Part shown: positions 35,113 to 44,905 of the stretch, in pieces
Layout: each line of letters starts with the position of its first letter
Numbering within the stretch: position 1 is the stretch's first letter
Source: Thiomicrorhabdus immobilis
Lineage (GTDB): Bacteria > Pseudomonadota > Gammaproteobacteria > Thiomicrospirales > Thiomicrospiraceae
Assembly (NCBI RefSeq): GCF_021654855.1
Contig: NZ_AP024202.1
Location: 62,001 to 126,000 of the forward strand
DNA length: 64,000 bases
Direction: 5' to 3'
Position numbers and translations under genes: made by a program
The notes under the pieces: model-generated
Seen by the model: only the letters and a program-made list of their open reading frames with translations
What the model was told of the DNA's origin: nothing
Databases searched by the model: none

Positions 35113-35733
35113 TTATGGTTGGCCGCTGTTTTGTTCAATGAGTTTTAGCTCAGATTTGGCATCTCTAATAATATAGAAAGCCCCGAATAACAGTAGCACG
35201 GTAATGCCTGCGCCAATGATTAAATCCGGCCATCTTGAATCTAACCAAAAGACCAGGATCCCACTGATAACCACCGCCAAATTAGCTAAAACATCATTGG
35301 TGGAAAAAATCCAACTGGCCCGCATATGGACTTCACCGTTACGATGTTGATGGATGAGTTTTAAGCAGTAACCATTGGCGATAAGGGCAAGGGTACCCAT
35401 TACAATCATCAATATGGATATCGGTTCGCTACCAAAAATGTAGCGACGTACAACTTCCAAACCAATCAAGATTGCCAGGGTCATCTGAAAATAACCGCTC
35501 AGCAAGGCCGCATTGGCCTTAATCGACGCCGCGCGGCCAATCGCATAGATGGCCACGCCATAAATCAAGGCATCGGCGAGCATGTCGAGTGAATCCGCAA
35601 TCAAACCGGTGGATTCGGCATACCAGCCTATGCCGAGTTCAAAAACGAAAAACGCTATATTGATACTCAGCAATACCGTTAACAGTTTCTTTTGCGAAGC
35701 ATCGGTTACTTCCACATTGCAATTACAGGCCAT
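35113..35733 (-). CDS. Short cation-diffusion-facilitator type transporter
   Basis: A 206-residue membrane protein with about six helices. ESTGLIADSLDMLADALIYG (about residues 40-59) and a second NDVLANL site are the paired CDF motifs; the family binds divalent metals at the HxxxD or DxxxD sites of helices II and V, here DSLDMLAD and STNDVLAN. The usual cytoplasmic C-terminal metal-binding domain is missing (typical CDF length about 300). N-terminal MACNCN offers two cysteines. Transported metal not predictable. It sits directly upstream of the transglycosylase gene. Confidence 0.8.
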   Translation of the reverse strand: MACNCNVEVTDASQKKLLTVLLSINIAFFVFELGIGWYAESTGLIADSLDMLADALIYGVAIYAIGRAASIKANAALLSGYFQMTLAILIGLEVVRRYIFGSEPISILMIVMGTLALIANGYCLKLIHQHRNGEVHMRASWIFSTNDVLANLAVVISGILVFWLDSRWPDLIIGAGITVLLLFGAFYIIRDAKSELKLIEQNSGQP

Positions 35734-35824
35734 GATTTTCCGCCATTTGAGTCTTTGTTTCTATCATACTGTGATTTGTATTGGATGCAAATCCGCCAGC
35801 ATGCCCTGACTAGCTTGAATAAAA

Positions 35825-36712
35825 TTAGTAACGTGACGGGCGATTGGCCACTTCCTGTAAACGCCACGCCTCCGGGGTTTTTCTTGACTCTAGACGATCT
35901 TCAAAATCGTCTTCGAGCTCGCTAAAAAAGTCGATTCCGGTTTGCGCTTCAATTTCATCAATGGTGCTCACAAAACTCATCAAACTGGCATTGGCTTTGG
36001 CGTTTTGTGGAAACACAAAGGCCAGAGCGGTGGCAGGGCGTTCCGGTGTCGTGGGTTTGATTAAAATCTTATAAAACGCCTTTGGAATTTTTACGCCACT
36101 GTTTTTAAGGGTTTTAGGTTGTCCATCAAAAATAGGGCCTGTCACCACCCAGAATTCGCCCTGCCATTCAGAAAAATCGTTGGCAATCACTTCTTCCAAA
36201 CGCTGCCAAGACTTTTGATTAAGATTGGGCTTTTGTGGGGTGATATTGGTCATTAAAAAGGTCTCTAATTGAGCGGAACGCCCGTAACGACTGGCAATCA
36301 CATAATTGGGTGCCATGTGACCACGGTCGTAGCCCGAGCCGGTGTAATCGTCATGCCCAATACTGGCAATGGAGCGCCAGTCTCTCGAAAAACCGCTTGG
36401 ACGTTTACCCGACGAGTACTTTTTTTTGCCAACCTTATAAGTTACCCAAAGAGGGTTCTTCAAGGTTTCCGAGTATTCCAACATATAACCCTGGTTACGT
36501 AAGATATGTGAAAACCCGGTCATAATGCCTGTTTGCGGTGGCGCGGCATTGACTTGTGGCACTCCCATATAGGTCATGGCAGGGCGTGCAACCATAACCT
36601 CATAGCCATACCAAAGCCCGCCAACTAACGGAACGATAATTAAAAATTTTGGGTTTTTAATCAGTAAGTTTAAAAGGGGTCTGATGATTTGGGTTAATGC
36701 GGATTGTCTCAT
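35825..36712 (-). CDS. Secreted or anchored DNA/RNA non-specific endonuclease
   Basis: A 295-residue nuclease of the NucA/Serratia type. The active-site motif DRGHMAPNYVIASRYG (about residues 131-146) is complete, followed by the metal-binding Asn region TNITPQKPNLNQKSWQRLEE. One hydrophobic N-terminal helix (about 21-42) points to periplasmic or exported location with a membrane anchor. Likely role: degrading extracellular nucleic acid for nutrition or in competition; no immunity gene is visible next to it. Confidence 0.9.
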   Translation of the reverse strand: MRQSALTQIIRPLLNLLIKNPKFLIIVPLVGGLWYGYEVMVARPAMTYMGVPQVNAAPPQTGIMTGFSHILRNQGYMLEYSETLKNPLWVTYKVGKKKYSSGKRPSGFSRDWRSIASIGHDDYTGSGYDRGHMAPNYVIASRYGRSAQLETFLMTNITPQKPNLNQKSWQRLEEVIANDFSEWQGEFWVVTGPIFDGQPKTLKNSGVKIPKAFYKILIKPTTPERPATALAFVFPQNAKANASLMSFVSTIDEIEAQTGIDFFSELEDDFEDRLESRKTPEAWRLQEVANRPSRY

Positions 36713-36811
36713 TCAAGGTCTCTAGTTTTACAATGTTTCTCCCTATAAAAGGGAGGTATTAATGGCATGTTAGCCCGGTTCAATAAATTGTTTTTTCAGT
36801 AAGCATGGGGA

Positions 36812-37642
36812 TTAAAGCGCCCGTTTTTTCGCCAGAATATGGATGTATCGAGCCATATTCCGGTAAGTCGGTTCACGGCAGTAGCGGTATTCTAAGGCCA
36901 TTAATTCATCGAGATTGGTTTGTTGTAACGCTTCGGGAGTCATATAGTCATGAAACACTCTGATGCCGGTATGCACCTCGATTTCAAACCCCCAATCCTC
37001 TAACCATTGGCAAACCTCTTCGGGGATTTGTGGATTGGGCGGTGTGAGTTTTTTACCTTTGCCCATGTAATCGTCGGTTAGCAGGCCGGGTAGCCGCCAA
37101 GCGCCTTTCAAGGTGTTGCGAATCACCACCGAATTGCGGTTATAAAACAACAAAGACAAACTGCCTCCAGGCTTTACCTTGTTAGCTACCGCTTGTAAGG
37201 TCTCTTTAGGTTGCGCTAGCCATTCCAATACGGCATGAAACAGCACCACATCAAATTGTGGCAGGCCAACGGCAACTTCTTGTGCCGGCCCTTCGATAAA
37301 GGTCGCTTTAAGTTGATGGTCGGCAAAATTCTGTTTGGCGCGCCTTAACATTTGATGCGATAAATCACATAAGGTAAGTTCATGCCCCGCTTCGGCAAAC
37401 CATTGGCTTATTTGCGCAAAACCACAGCCCGCATCCCAAACGCTTAGGTGTGAACCCTTTGAATCTACTGGGCTTACCAGGCTCGGTAGGTCACTATCTT
37501 GTTTTCGATTCCGTAGCGAATCCAAGTCTTCTTTAAGCAGCTTTAATCGCCATTCACCTTTAAAGGTGTCATAGACTTTGGCTTCAAATTTATCGACCAA
37601 CTTGTCGAAGTTACGGTCTTGTAGAGGGTGAGGTTTTTTCAT
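36812..37642 (-). CDS. CmoM-like tRNA methyltransferase
   Basis: A 276-residue SAM methyltransferase. QDRNFDKLVDKFEAKVYDT at the N-terminus matches the start of CmoM (formerly SmtA; E. coli 261 residues), and SVWDAGCGFAQISQWFAEAG is the SAM site. CmoM methylates the carboxymethoxy group of cmo5U34 to mcmo5U. Co-location with cmoA and cmoB within 5 kb supports the assignment. No adjacent mukBEF, unlike in E. coli. Confidence 0.82.
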   Translation of the reverse strand: MKKPHPLQDRNFDKLVDKFEAKVYDTFKGEWRLKLLKEDLDSLRNRKQDSDLPSLVSPVDSKGSHLSVWDAGCGFAQISQWFAEAGHELTLCDLSHQMLRRAKQNFADHQLKATFIEGPAQEVAVGLPQFDVVLFHAVLEWLAQPKETLQAVANKVKPGGSLSLLFYNRNSVVIRNTLKGAWRLPGLLTDDYMGKGKKLTPPNPQIPEEVCQWLEDWGFEIEVHTGIRVFHDYMTPEALQQTNLDELMALEYRYCREPTYRNMARYIHILAKKRAL

Positions 37643-37754
37643 GCGGTTATTTTATAAGAGTTAGCCGCTGAACCCTACTGTTAAATGTGATTTGATTGAC
37701 GTCTTGGGTCAGCATGCCTAAACTGGACTTTTAATTTTCTACGAGTGTCTCGCC

Positions 37755-38108
37755 ATGTCTTCAAAAGTTTACTGTTTAGCCCAATTTCAACCTAAGCCTG
37801 GCAAAGCGTCCGAGCTGTTTAAGGTTTTGCAAAGTTTAGAGCCGAATACCTTGAGAGAAGATGGTTGTTTGCAATATCGTGTCACTCGCCATATTTCCAG
37901 CCCATTTGCAGAAGGGAGCAGTTTTCCGATTGTTTTTAATGAAATCTGGGCGGATATGACTGCGTTTGAGGCACATTGTCAACGTCAGGAGATTGTGGAC
38001 TTTTTCAATGATTATTGTTTAGCTGAAGATGGCTTGGCGGCCGATTGGAATGTCTGTGTCTATAGCGATGAGCCAGAAAATTATGATGCGCCTAAGTCAA
38101 CGAGCTAA
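37755..38108 (+). CDS. Antibiotic biosynthesis (ABM) type monooxygenase
   Basis: A 117-residue dimeric alpha-beta barrel protein. It has the ABM pattern: VYCLAQFQPKPGKASELFKVLQ at the start, REDGCLQYRVTRH, then FNEIWADMTAFEAHCQ. Such proteins (YgiN and relatives) act on quinols or are of unknown substrate. It stands alone, 166 bases ahead of the APC transporter gene. Confidence 0.8.
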   Translation: MSSKVYCLAQFQPKPGKASELFKVLQSLEPNTLREDGCLQYRVTRHISSPFAEGSSFPIVFNEIWADMTAFEAHCQRQEIVDFFNDYCLAEDGLAADWNVCVYSDEPENYDAPKSTS

Positions 38109-38274
38109 TCGCTACAGTGGCTTGTTTGGCGACCAAGCTTGAAACGCCTTTCTTGAGCCGAGATATCGAGTGTATCGGGGTAAAAATAAAACCATGACCG
38201 TTCTTACCTGCTGAAACATAGACCAACGGCTATGAATTCAGTTTCAAGTAGCTTAACCATCAAGAGCACTGACT

Positions 38275-39642
38275 ATGTCTGAAATTTCTCAACTAGCAAC
38301 TCCGCAGATACATCGCAAACGTAACAAGGATTTAGGCGTTCTTGAACTGGTTGCCATCGCCTTAGGTGGGATGGTCGGCGGTGGTATCTTTACCATTTTA
38401 GGGGTTTCGGTGTCGATGATTGGTGTCTACACGCCTATTGCCATCTCATTGGGCGGATTGCTCGCCGCTTTGGCCGCCTACTCTTATATCAAACTTGGGG
38501 TTTATTACAAAGACGAAGGGGCGACCTACTCATTTTACAAAAAGACCTTTCCCAATTCCGCCTTTGCGGCCTCCTTGGTTGGCTGGTGGGTGGTTTTCGG
38601 TTATATCAGCACCCTAGCGCTATACGCTTATACCTTTGCCTCTTATGCGATCAGTAGCTTTGAATTTGCCAATAATGAATGGGTGCGTAAAGCGGTGGCA
38701 GGCCTGGTCATTCTGGTGTTTACCCTGATTAATATCTGGAGTGTAAAAGGCATGGGAAAAATCGAAGATTTGATGGTCTATACCAAGCTACTGATTTTGG
38801 CGATTATCTCCTTTGTCTTAATCAATAACAGCCAGACTTCTTTGCCTGTGTTGGTTTCCCAAGAGCAAGATATCAGCGTGTTATCGATTGTGATTGTTGC
38901 CTCGATTACTTTTGTGGCTTATGAAGGTTTTCAACTGGTGATAAATGCGGTAAACGAAATGGATGAACCCGATAAGAGCATTCCTAAAGCCATCTATTTG
39001 GCTTTATTTCTGGCCATGCTCATTTACATTGTGTTGTCGATTGGCGCCATTTTAGCGATTCCGTTTGCCGATATCATTCAAAATAAAGAGTACGCCTTAG
39101 CGGCGGGAACGGGCAATGTCTTAGGGCACTGGGGAACGGATTTAGTCATTTTGGGAGCGCTATTGGCAACCAGTAGTGCAATCAGTGGCACGGTGTTTGG
39201 CGCTTCTCGACAAATGGCGGTCATTGCCCAAGATGGCTACTTTCCATCCGTTTTAGCTAAACGTAATTTGCGAACACCGGTCAATGCCATTATCACCATG
39301 GCAAGTCTGGCGTTTTTATTGGTATTGGCGGGCAGCTTAGAAGTGATTTTGGAGTTTGGTAGCGTTACCTTTTTATTGGTCTCACTATTGATGGCTTACG
39401 CCAACTTTTGCATGCGAAAGCTAACCAAATCATCGGCATGGATAACCGCTTTAGCCCTGATAGGTTTGTTGATGGCCACCTTTTTTATCCTGTTTTATGA
39501 ACTCAACAATCAACCCGAGCAGATGCTGTTTATTCTCATCATCTATGTACTGCTCACCATGGGTTCATGGTTTTATTCAAGGCATAGACAATCATCCAGA
39601 GTGGAAAACTTAGATGAATCTAAGCCAGATAAATTGGCTTAG
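38275..39642 (+). CDS. APC-family amino acid/polyamine permease
   Basis: A 455-residue transporter with about 12 helices. The first helix contains the APC signature GGMVGGGIFTILGVSVSMIG and a second signature region is VAYEGFQLVINAVNEMDEPDKSIPKAI. Proton-coupled uptake or exchange of an amino acid is expected; substrate not predictable. The stop overlaps the end of the convergent RND gene by four bases, with no terminator between. A 10/12 palindrome match occurs at 38697-38708. Confidence 0.88.
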   Translation: MSEISQLATPQIHRKRNKDLGVLELVAIALGGMVGGGIFTILGVSVSMIGVYTPIAISLGGLLAALAAYSYIKLGVYYKDEGATYSFYKKTFPNSAFAASLVGWWVVFGYISTLALYAYTFASYAISSFEFANNEWVRKAVAGLVILVFTLINIWSVKGMGKIEDLMVYTKLLILAIISFVLINNSQTSLPVLVSQEQDISVLSIVIVASITFVAYEGFQLVINAVNEMDEPDKSIPKAIYLALFLAMLIYIVLSIGAILAIPFADIIQNKEYALAAGTGNVLGHWGTDLVILGALLATSSAISGTVFGASRQMAVIAQDGYFPSVLAKRNLRTPVNAIITMASLAFLLVLAGSLEVILEFGSVTFLLVSLLMAYANFCMRKLTKSSAWITALALIGLLMATFFILFYELNNQPEQMLFILIIYVLLTMGSWFYSRHRQSSRVENLDESKPDKLA

Positions 39643-42600
39643 ATTTTCTGTTTTAAAGCTTTTTCCAGTTTATGGGTAGAGGCCAGTGGTGAACCGCTGT
39701 TTTTGGCGATTAGGGCGTAGGCGCTTGGAATGATGAATAGGCTTAATAGGGTAGAGAAAGCCACGCCAAAAAACAGCACGATACCTAAAATATAGCGGGT
39801 TTCTGCTCCGGCACCACTTGATAAAATCAGAGGGATGGTGCCGGCGATGGTGGTAATGGCGGTCATTAAAATCGGTCTTAAACGCAGTTGGGTGGCGCTG
39901 ACCAGGGCGTGATAGGTTGTGAGTCCTTGGTCACGCAGTTGGTTGGTGAACTCGACGATTAAAATCCCGTTTTTGGTGGCTAGACCGAGTAACAACACCA
40001 GGGCGATTTGGCTGTAGATATTCAAGCTCAGGTTAAAGGCCAATAATGCTATTAACCCGCCCGCCAACGCCAAGGGCACGGTAAAGAGGATGACCAGCGG
40101 GTGTATAAAGCTTTCAAATTGTGCGGCCAACACTAAAAATACCACTAAGATGCCGAGCAAGAACACAAAATAGAATGAATTGGTGCTGTTTTTAAAGTCG
40201 CGAGACTGGCCCTTAAAGTCAATAATGGCTTCTGGCGGCAGGGTGGCACGGGTTAAGGCGGTAAGGTCGTTCAAGGCTTGATCGAGCGAGTAGCCGTCTT
40301 CCAGTTTGGCGGATAAGGTCATGGAGCGCACACGGTTATAGCGGTTTAGGCTAGAGGCTTCACCGGAGGTGCTGAAATGGGTGACTTCCGACAGTGGAAT
40401 CATCTCTTTGGTGGTATCCGAACGCAGATAGATTTGCTGTAAGTCTTCAGCGGATTGGAACCACTGATGGTCGGCTTTGACCAGGATATCGATCTCTTCA
40501 CCTTGGTTTTGGTAGGTGGTGATTTTTTTACTGCCCAATAGAACCTGTAGGGTTTCGGTTAAGCCTTGATGTGAAATGCCCAGAGCGGCCGCTTTGGCAT
40601 AATCCACCTGTAAACGCAGTTGCGGTTTATTGGGTTCGTAATCCCAATCTAAACCTACCAGGCCTGGGTTATCGGCCTGAATCGCTTGGTTCATCATCTC
40701 TTGCCACTGCTCGAGTTCTTCATAACTTGAACCGCCAATCACGAACTGCACCGGTTTTTGAATGCGTCCACCAATGGGCGAACGCATCACCGGGCTGGCT
40801 TTTACGCCGCTTAAATCGGCAAGTTTTTTCTTGACCTCCGCCATGATTGTGTAGGCATTACGGCGCTTTGACCAGTCTTCCAACACCACGATGACAAAGC
40901 CGGTATTGAAGATTTCGGTGCTGCTGAAAGAGCGGGGCGCACGTATCAGTAAACGTTTGGCTTCACCATTGTCCACCAGTGGCATGAGGCGCTCTTCGAT
41001 TTCATTCATGTAGCTTTGCATGTATTCAAAAGTGGCGCCTTCTGGCCCTTTGACCATCACAAAAAACGCGCCGCGGTCTTCTTTGGGTACGTATTCCTTA
41101 GGCACGTCTTGAACATAAAACAGGCTGGCAGCAATCACGCCAAAAAACACCAGAATGCTCAACCAGGCATGGCGTAAATTCTTAACCAATAGTTTTTTAA
41201 AGAAGTGGGACGGGGTTTTTTTAGGTTTTTTTTCAGAGGCATGTTCTTGGGTTTGAACTGCACGGCCCTTTAACAAGATGGAGGCTAAGGCGGGTGATAA
41301 GGTGAGAGCCACCCAGCTTGAGAAAATCACCGCCACTGCGAGGGTGATGGAAAACTCGGAGAACAATCGGCCAATTTGGCCTTCCAGAAAGGCGATGGGC
41401 AGGAAAACCGCAATCAGTGTCAAGGTGGTGGCAACCACCGCAAACCCGACCTGACGAGTGCCCAAAAACGCCGCCGCAATCGGTTTATGCCCCATATCGA
41501 TATGACGTTGGGTATTTTCTAACACCACAATGGCATCATCCACCACCAAGCCAATCGCCAGCACTAACGCGAGCAAGGTCAGCAGGTTGATGGAAAAATC
41601 CAAACTCCAGAGAACGCCAAAAGTGGCAATCAGCGATACCGGTAAGGTCACCATCGGCACTAGGGCAACCCGCCAGCTTTTCAAGAAAGCCAATATGACC
41701 AACGAAACCAAACCAAGAGAGATGAACAGTGTTTTATACACTTCATTCACCGCTTGTTGCACAAATACCGAGGAATCATAACTGTCGTTGAGTGTCAGGC
41801 CTTCAGGCAGCGATTGATTGACTATGGCTTTACGTTCACGTGCCAATTGAGCCACCGTTAAGGTATTGGCGGTGGATTGCTTGATAATACCAACACCCAC
41901 CATCGGCACACCATTGCCTTTAAACAGGCGACGTTTCTCGATGGCACCGAGTTTGACCTCGGCCACATCCGCGAGGGTGAGTTGGCCGACTTGTAGGTCT
42001 TGTTTGATGATCAGGTTTTTAAAGTCATCTATCGAACTGAGCGGTTTGTCGGCCTGAATGGTAAACAGAATATGTTCCCCTTGCAGGGAACCCACCGGCA
42101 ACTCAACGTTGGCGGCGCGTAATTGGCTTTCGATATCTTGCGTGCTCACCCCATACAAAGCCATTTTTTGTGGGTTTAACCAAATGCGTAAGGCGTAGGA
42201 TTGACCTCCGCCCACTCGTACCCTTGCCACGCCGTCCAACACCGAAAATCGGTCTACTAGATAACGTTCGGCATAGTCGGTCAGTTGCGGCACGGTCATT
42301 TGGTCGCTGGCCAGGTTAAACCACAGAATGACGTTTTCATCGCCGTCCACTTTCTCCACTTCGGGGGCGGTGGCTTGTTCAGGGAGGTTGTCGGCTATGC
42401 GCGCCACACGGTCACGAATGTCATTGGCGGCATCATCAATATCGCGTTCAATCGAGAATTCGACTTTGATGCGTGAGCGACCATCACTCGAGGTGGATTC
42501 AATATATTGAATACCGGAAACCCCAGAGATGCGGTTTTCAATCAGTTTGGTAATGCGGTTTTCAACCACCTTGGCGGAGGCACCCAAGTAGGTGGTATCG

Positions 42601-42740
42601 ATGGTGACAATCGGAGCGTCCACATTGGGGTATTCACGCAGGCTCATGCGGTCAAAGGCCATCAAGCCAAACGCCAACAACAGCAATGAGGCCACGGTGG
42701 CCAATACAGGTCGTTTTACAGAAGTATCAGATAGCCACAT
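39639..42740 (-). CDS. RND multidrug efflux transporter (HAE1)
   Basis: A 1033-residue inner-membrane RND pump with 12 predicted helices and two large periplasmic loops. The fourth helix carries the proton-relay aspartates in IGLVVDDAIVVLEN, and the eleventh the LLLGLATKNGILIVEF motif. The N-terminal WLSDTSVKRPVLATVAS is typical of the MexW/AcrB-related branch. It works with the periplasmic adaptor encoded two bases upstream and needs an outer-membrane channel not found here. Drug or solvent export assumed; substrate unknown. One-mismatch palindrome at 40657-40668. Confidence 0.95.
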   Translation of the reverse strand: MWLSDTSVKRPVLATVASLLLLAFGLMAFDRMSLREYPNVDAPIVTIDTTYLGASAKVVENRITKLIENRISGVSGIQYIESTSSDGRSRIKVEFSIERDIDDAANDIRDRVARIADNLPEQATAPEVEKVDGDENVILWFNLASDQMTVPQLTDYAERYLVDRFSVLDGVARVRVGGGQSYALRIWLNPQKMALYGVSTQDIESQLRAANVELPVGSLQGEHILFTIQADKPLSSIDDFKNLIIKQDLQVGQLTLADVAEVKLGAIEKRRLFKGNGVPMVGVGIIKQSTANTLTVAQLARERKAIVNQSLPEGLTLNDSYDSSVFVQQAVNEVYKTLFISLGLVSLVILAFLKSWRVALVPMVTLPVSLIATFGVLWSLDFSINLLTLLALVLAIGLVVDDAIVVLENTQRHIDMGHKPIAAAFLGTRQVGFAVVATTLTLIAVFLPIAFLEGQIGRLFSEFSITLAVAVIFSSWVALTLSPALASILLKGRAVQTQEHASEKKPKKTPSHFFKKLLVKNLRHAWLSILVFFGVIAASLFYVQDVPKEYVPKEDRGAFFVMVKGPEGATFEYMQSYMNEIEERLMPLVDNGEAKRLLIRAPRSFSSTEIFNTGFVIVVLEDWSKRRNAYTIMAEVKKKLADLSGVKASPVMRSPIGGRIQKPVQFVIGGSSYEELEQWQEMMNQAIQADNPGLVGLDWDYEPNKPQLRLQVDYAKAAALGISHQGLTETLQVLLGSKKITTYQNQGEEIDILVKADHQWFQSAEDLQQIYLRSDTTKEMIPLSEVTHFSTSGEASSLNRYNRVRSMTLSAKLEDGYSLDQALNDLTALTRATLPPEAIIDFKGQSRDFKNSTNSFYFVFLLGILVVFLVLAAQFESFIHPLVILFTVPLALAGGLIALLAFNLSLNIYSQIALVLLLGLATKNGILIVEFTNQLRDQGLTTYHALVSATQLRLRPILMTAITTIAGTIPLILSSGAGAETRYILGIVLFFGVAFSTLLSLFIIPSAYALIAKNSGSPLASTHKLEKALKQKI

Positions 42741-42742
42741 GG

Positions 42743-43849
42743 TTACGGGTTCTTTACGGGTGGTTGAGTTGATTGTTTGGCTTTTTTGCTAGGTTGTAGC
42801 AACTGTTCTTGTGAGGTGTGGTTTTCCATGCCTTTAATCGCTACCGGCGTTTTACGATTGACCCGCATCACCCCTTGGCTGACCACGATATCGCCAGCAT
42901 TCAAACCGCTTAGAATCTCGGTGCGGCTGGCTCCAATCTCACCACTTTCCACCAAAACTTTTTCGGCTTTATAAAGATTATCTTTATCGGCCGTCAAACG
43001 GTAGACAAACTCTTTATCACCCAACATCAGCAGGGCGGTATTGGGGATGGTGAGCTGTTGCTTATCCTCTAATTGTATTTGCGCTTGCGCCATCATATTG
43101 GCTTTAAGTTGTTGATTAGAATTGGGTATGGTCGCTTGAATTTGCAATAAGCGTGTACTGGCTTGCAACCGAGGTGAGATGGCACTGACATGCCCATGAA
43201 AAACCTGTTTGCCAAAGGCGGAGGTGGTGAGTGTCACGGGTTGGCCTATTTTCAACTCGGTTAAATAGCGATTGGGGATATACATGTCGAGCTTCATGCT
43301 GTTGATGTCGTCAAGGCTAACAATGGCCTCTCCTTCCGAGACATTGGTACCGACGGTATAGGTCGAAAACCCAAGCTGACCGCTAAATGGAGCGACGATT
43401 TTACGGTCATTCAGGCTGGCTTGGATGATTTTTCTTTGCGCTATGGCGGTTAGCCATTCACGGTATTTTTCGTCAACCAAAGACTGGGTGACCGTATTGG
43501 TTTTTACCGCACGTTTCACTCGTTGGTATTGCGCAAGAGCCTCTTGTTCTAGAGCTTGAGCCTCTTGCAGCGCGGCAAGTTCTTCTGCGTTTTTGAGTTC
43601 AAGCAGTAAATCGCCTTGTTTGACCATCTGCCCTGATTGAAAATGGATGGCTTTGATGGTGTCAGCCGCATTGGCAGAGAGTTGGGTGGAGTGGCTGGCT
43701 TGCAACACGCCCAGAGATTTGATGATTTGAGGATTGGATTCAATGCTGGCTTGATAGGCGATGACTTCAACCGCCGGTTTGGCATAGGCGAGATTGAGTG
43801 GTAAGCAACCCGCTAAAAAAGCCGCTAGATAAAATGAAAACTGACGCAT
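42743..43849 (-). CDS. RND efflux periplasmic adaptor subunit
   Basis: A 368-residue membrane-fusion protein with a signal sequence (residues 1-22, AYA then KPAVEV), the lipoyl/barrel-sandwich region (HFQSGQMVKQGDLLLELKNAEELAAL), a coiled coil (about 85-130), and beta-barrel and C-terminal domains (LVESGEIGASRTEILSGLNAGDIVV). The leader contains LAGC, a possible lipobox, but a signal peptidase I site is equally plausible. ATG at 43849 is preferred to a TTG at 43858. It bridges the RND pump to an outer-membrane channel. Confidence 0.93.
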   Translation of the reverse strand: MRQFSFYLAAFLAGCLPLNLAYAKPAVEVIAYQASIESNPQIIKSLGVLQASHSTQLSANAADTIKAIHFQSGQMVKQGDLLLELKNAEELAALQEAQALEQEALAQYQRVKRAVKTNTVTQSLVDEKYREWLTAIAQRKIIQASLNDRKIVAPFSGQLGFSTYTVGTNVSEGEAIVSLDDINSMKLDMYIPNRYLTELKIGQPVTLTTSAFGKQVFHGHVSAISPRLQASTRLLQIQATIPNSNQQLKANMMAQAQIQLEDKQQLTIPNTALLMLGDKEFVYRLTADKDNLYKAEKVLVESGEIGASRTEILSGLNAGDIVVSQGVMRVNRKTPVAIKGMENHTSQEQLLQPSKKAKQSTQPPVKNP

Positions 43850-44130
43850 TGCATTCAAACCATTAATTTATAAAGTTAACTGAATTTTATGCGCTATTAG
43901 GTAGATTGCAAAGTCATTTGATGGGCAATGTATTGAGTAATGTTGGATTTGCTGGATTGGCAAGGCATTGAAATGCGATTTGTATTGAAGACAAACATAA
44001 TTTTGTTAAAGCATGGAACCACAAGTCACAAAAGCACTATGAGTTTACGTTTTTACAAATTTTATAAACCTACCAGGCCTGGTAGGTTTAGTTTTAAGCT
44101 TTTTAAAAACATTTAGATGGTTTTATTTCT
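43850..44130. other. Intergenic region between copB and the RND operon
   Basis: About 280 bases. The left part should contain the RND operon promoter (minus strand) but I find no convincing box or regulator gene. The right end holds the extended palindrome at 44065-44090. Confidence 0.5.
44065..44090. repeat. Iterated palindrome, 26-bp extended copy
   Basis: Core ACCAGGCCTGGT (44072-44083) with flanks TAAACCT/AGGTTTA, a perfect 26-base palindrome 40 bases past the copB stop. No other terminator is visible for the cop operon, so this is its likely 3' end. Confidence 0.9.
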
Positions 44131-44877
44131 CTAAAACCAAAAACGCAAACCCGCCACTAAAGCGCTCTCAAAATCTTCTTTATGATAGTCTGCGGTTTGA
44201 CCATAGGTTTTATGAAACTCCACGCCAATATAGGGTGCAAATTCACGTTTGATTTCATAACGTAGCCTGAGCCCTAACGCAATCGAAGACAGACCAGACC
44301 CGAGTTGCAGTTCTGGAATATCATCGCTATAAGCATTGGCCTCAAGTTCGGAAGAGAGGATTAATCTTTGGGTGAACAAGGTGTCATACTCGGTGGCGAG
44401 ACGTAACCCTAAAGTACCGTCAGAATCGACTAGGGCATAAGCATTGGTTTCAAAAAAATAGGGTGCCATACCGGATAGACCAATTACTCCCCAGTTATGA
44501 GTGTCATTTTCGTGAGTGTCATAACCTAATCCCAGCTGAATATCCCAATAAGGGGCGATACCGTGTCCATATAACAGCATATTTTCGCTGGAAGTTTCAC
44601 CATCGACACTTTCCCCCTTGGATTTTAAGACCAAACGTTGGATGTCCTTCATGACCCAAGCGTTTAACGCCCATACTTTGGGGTTATGATTGGCGTTGGT
44701 GATTTCAAATTTATTCATGGCGACCTTGGTGACAACCGGTTCATCCATCATGCCCGCGTTGGCTATGTTAGAAAACGTAGTGGCACTTATCATCAAGCTA
44801 TAGAGAATCACACCTCGCAATTGGGTATACAGGCCTGGTTGTTTTGTAAAATGGTTTGTATTTGAATTTGTGTTCAT
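44131..44877 (-). CDS. copB: CopB-type copper resistance outer-membrane protein
   Basis: With the ATG at 44877 (AGGAG seven bases upstream) the protein has 248 residues; a longer frame reaching into copA is rejected. It has a signal sequence, ALNAWVMKDIQRLVLKSKGE, LLYGHGIAPYWDIQLGLGYD and the C-terminal strands ending GLRFWF, matching the CopB/PcoB beta-barrel. The usual Met/His-rich N-terminal region is almost absent, so it is a short variant. Downstream of copA in one operon. Role: copper sequestration or export at the outer membrane. Confidence 0.88.
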   Translation of the reverse strand: MNTNSNTNHFTKQPGLYTQLRGVILYSLMISATTFSNIANAGMMDEPVVTKVAMNKFEITNANHNPKVWALNAWVMKDIQRLVLKSKGESVDGETSSENMLLYGHGIAPYWDIQLGLGYDTHENDTHNWGVIGLSGMAPYFFETNAYALVDSDGTLGLRLATEYDTLFTQRLILSSELEANAYSDDIPELQLGSGLSSIALGLRLRYEIKREFAPYIGVEFHKTYGQTADYHKEDFESALVAGLRFWF

Positions 44878-44905
44878 GTTATTTCTCCTTATCTGTTTTA
44901 ACTGA

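Noticed and set aside
39639-39642. Convergent overlap of the APC and RND genes as a possible frameshift or fusion
   Set aside because: Both proteins are full-length on opposite strands; a four-base overlap of stops is ordinary.
41835-41850. TTCACGTGCC half-site in the RND gene
   Set aside because: Contains CACGTG but only half of a parS site; the other arm does not match.
17131-43925. 15-base match AAGTCATTTGATGGG at 17131-17145 and 43911-43925
   Set aside because: Pairs of 15-mers are expected at about this frequency in 64 kb; no wider similarity flanks them.
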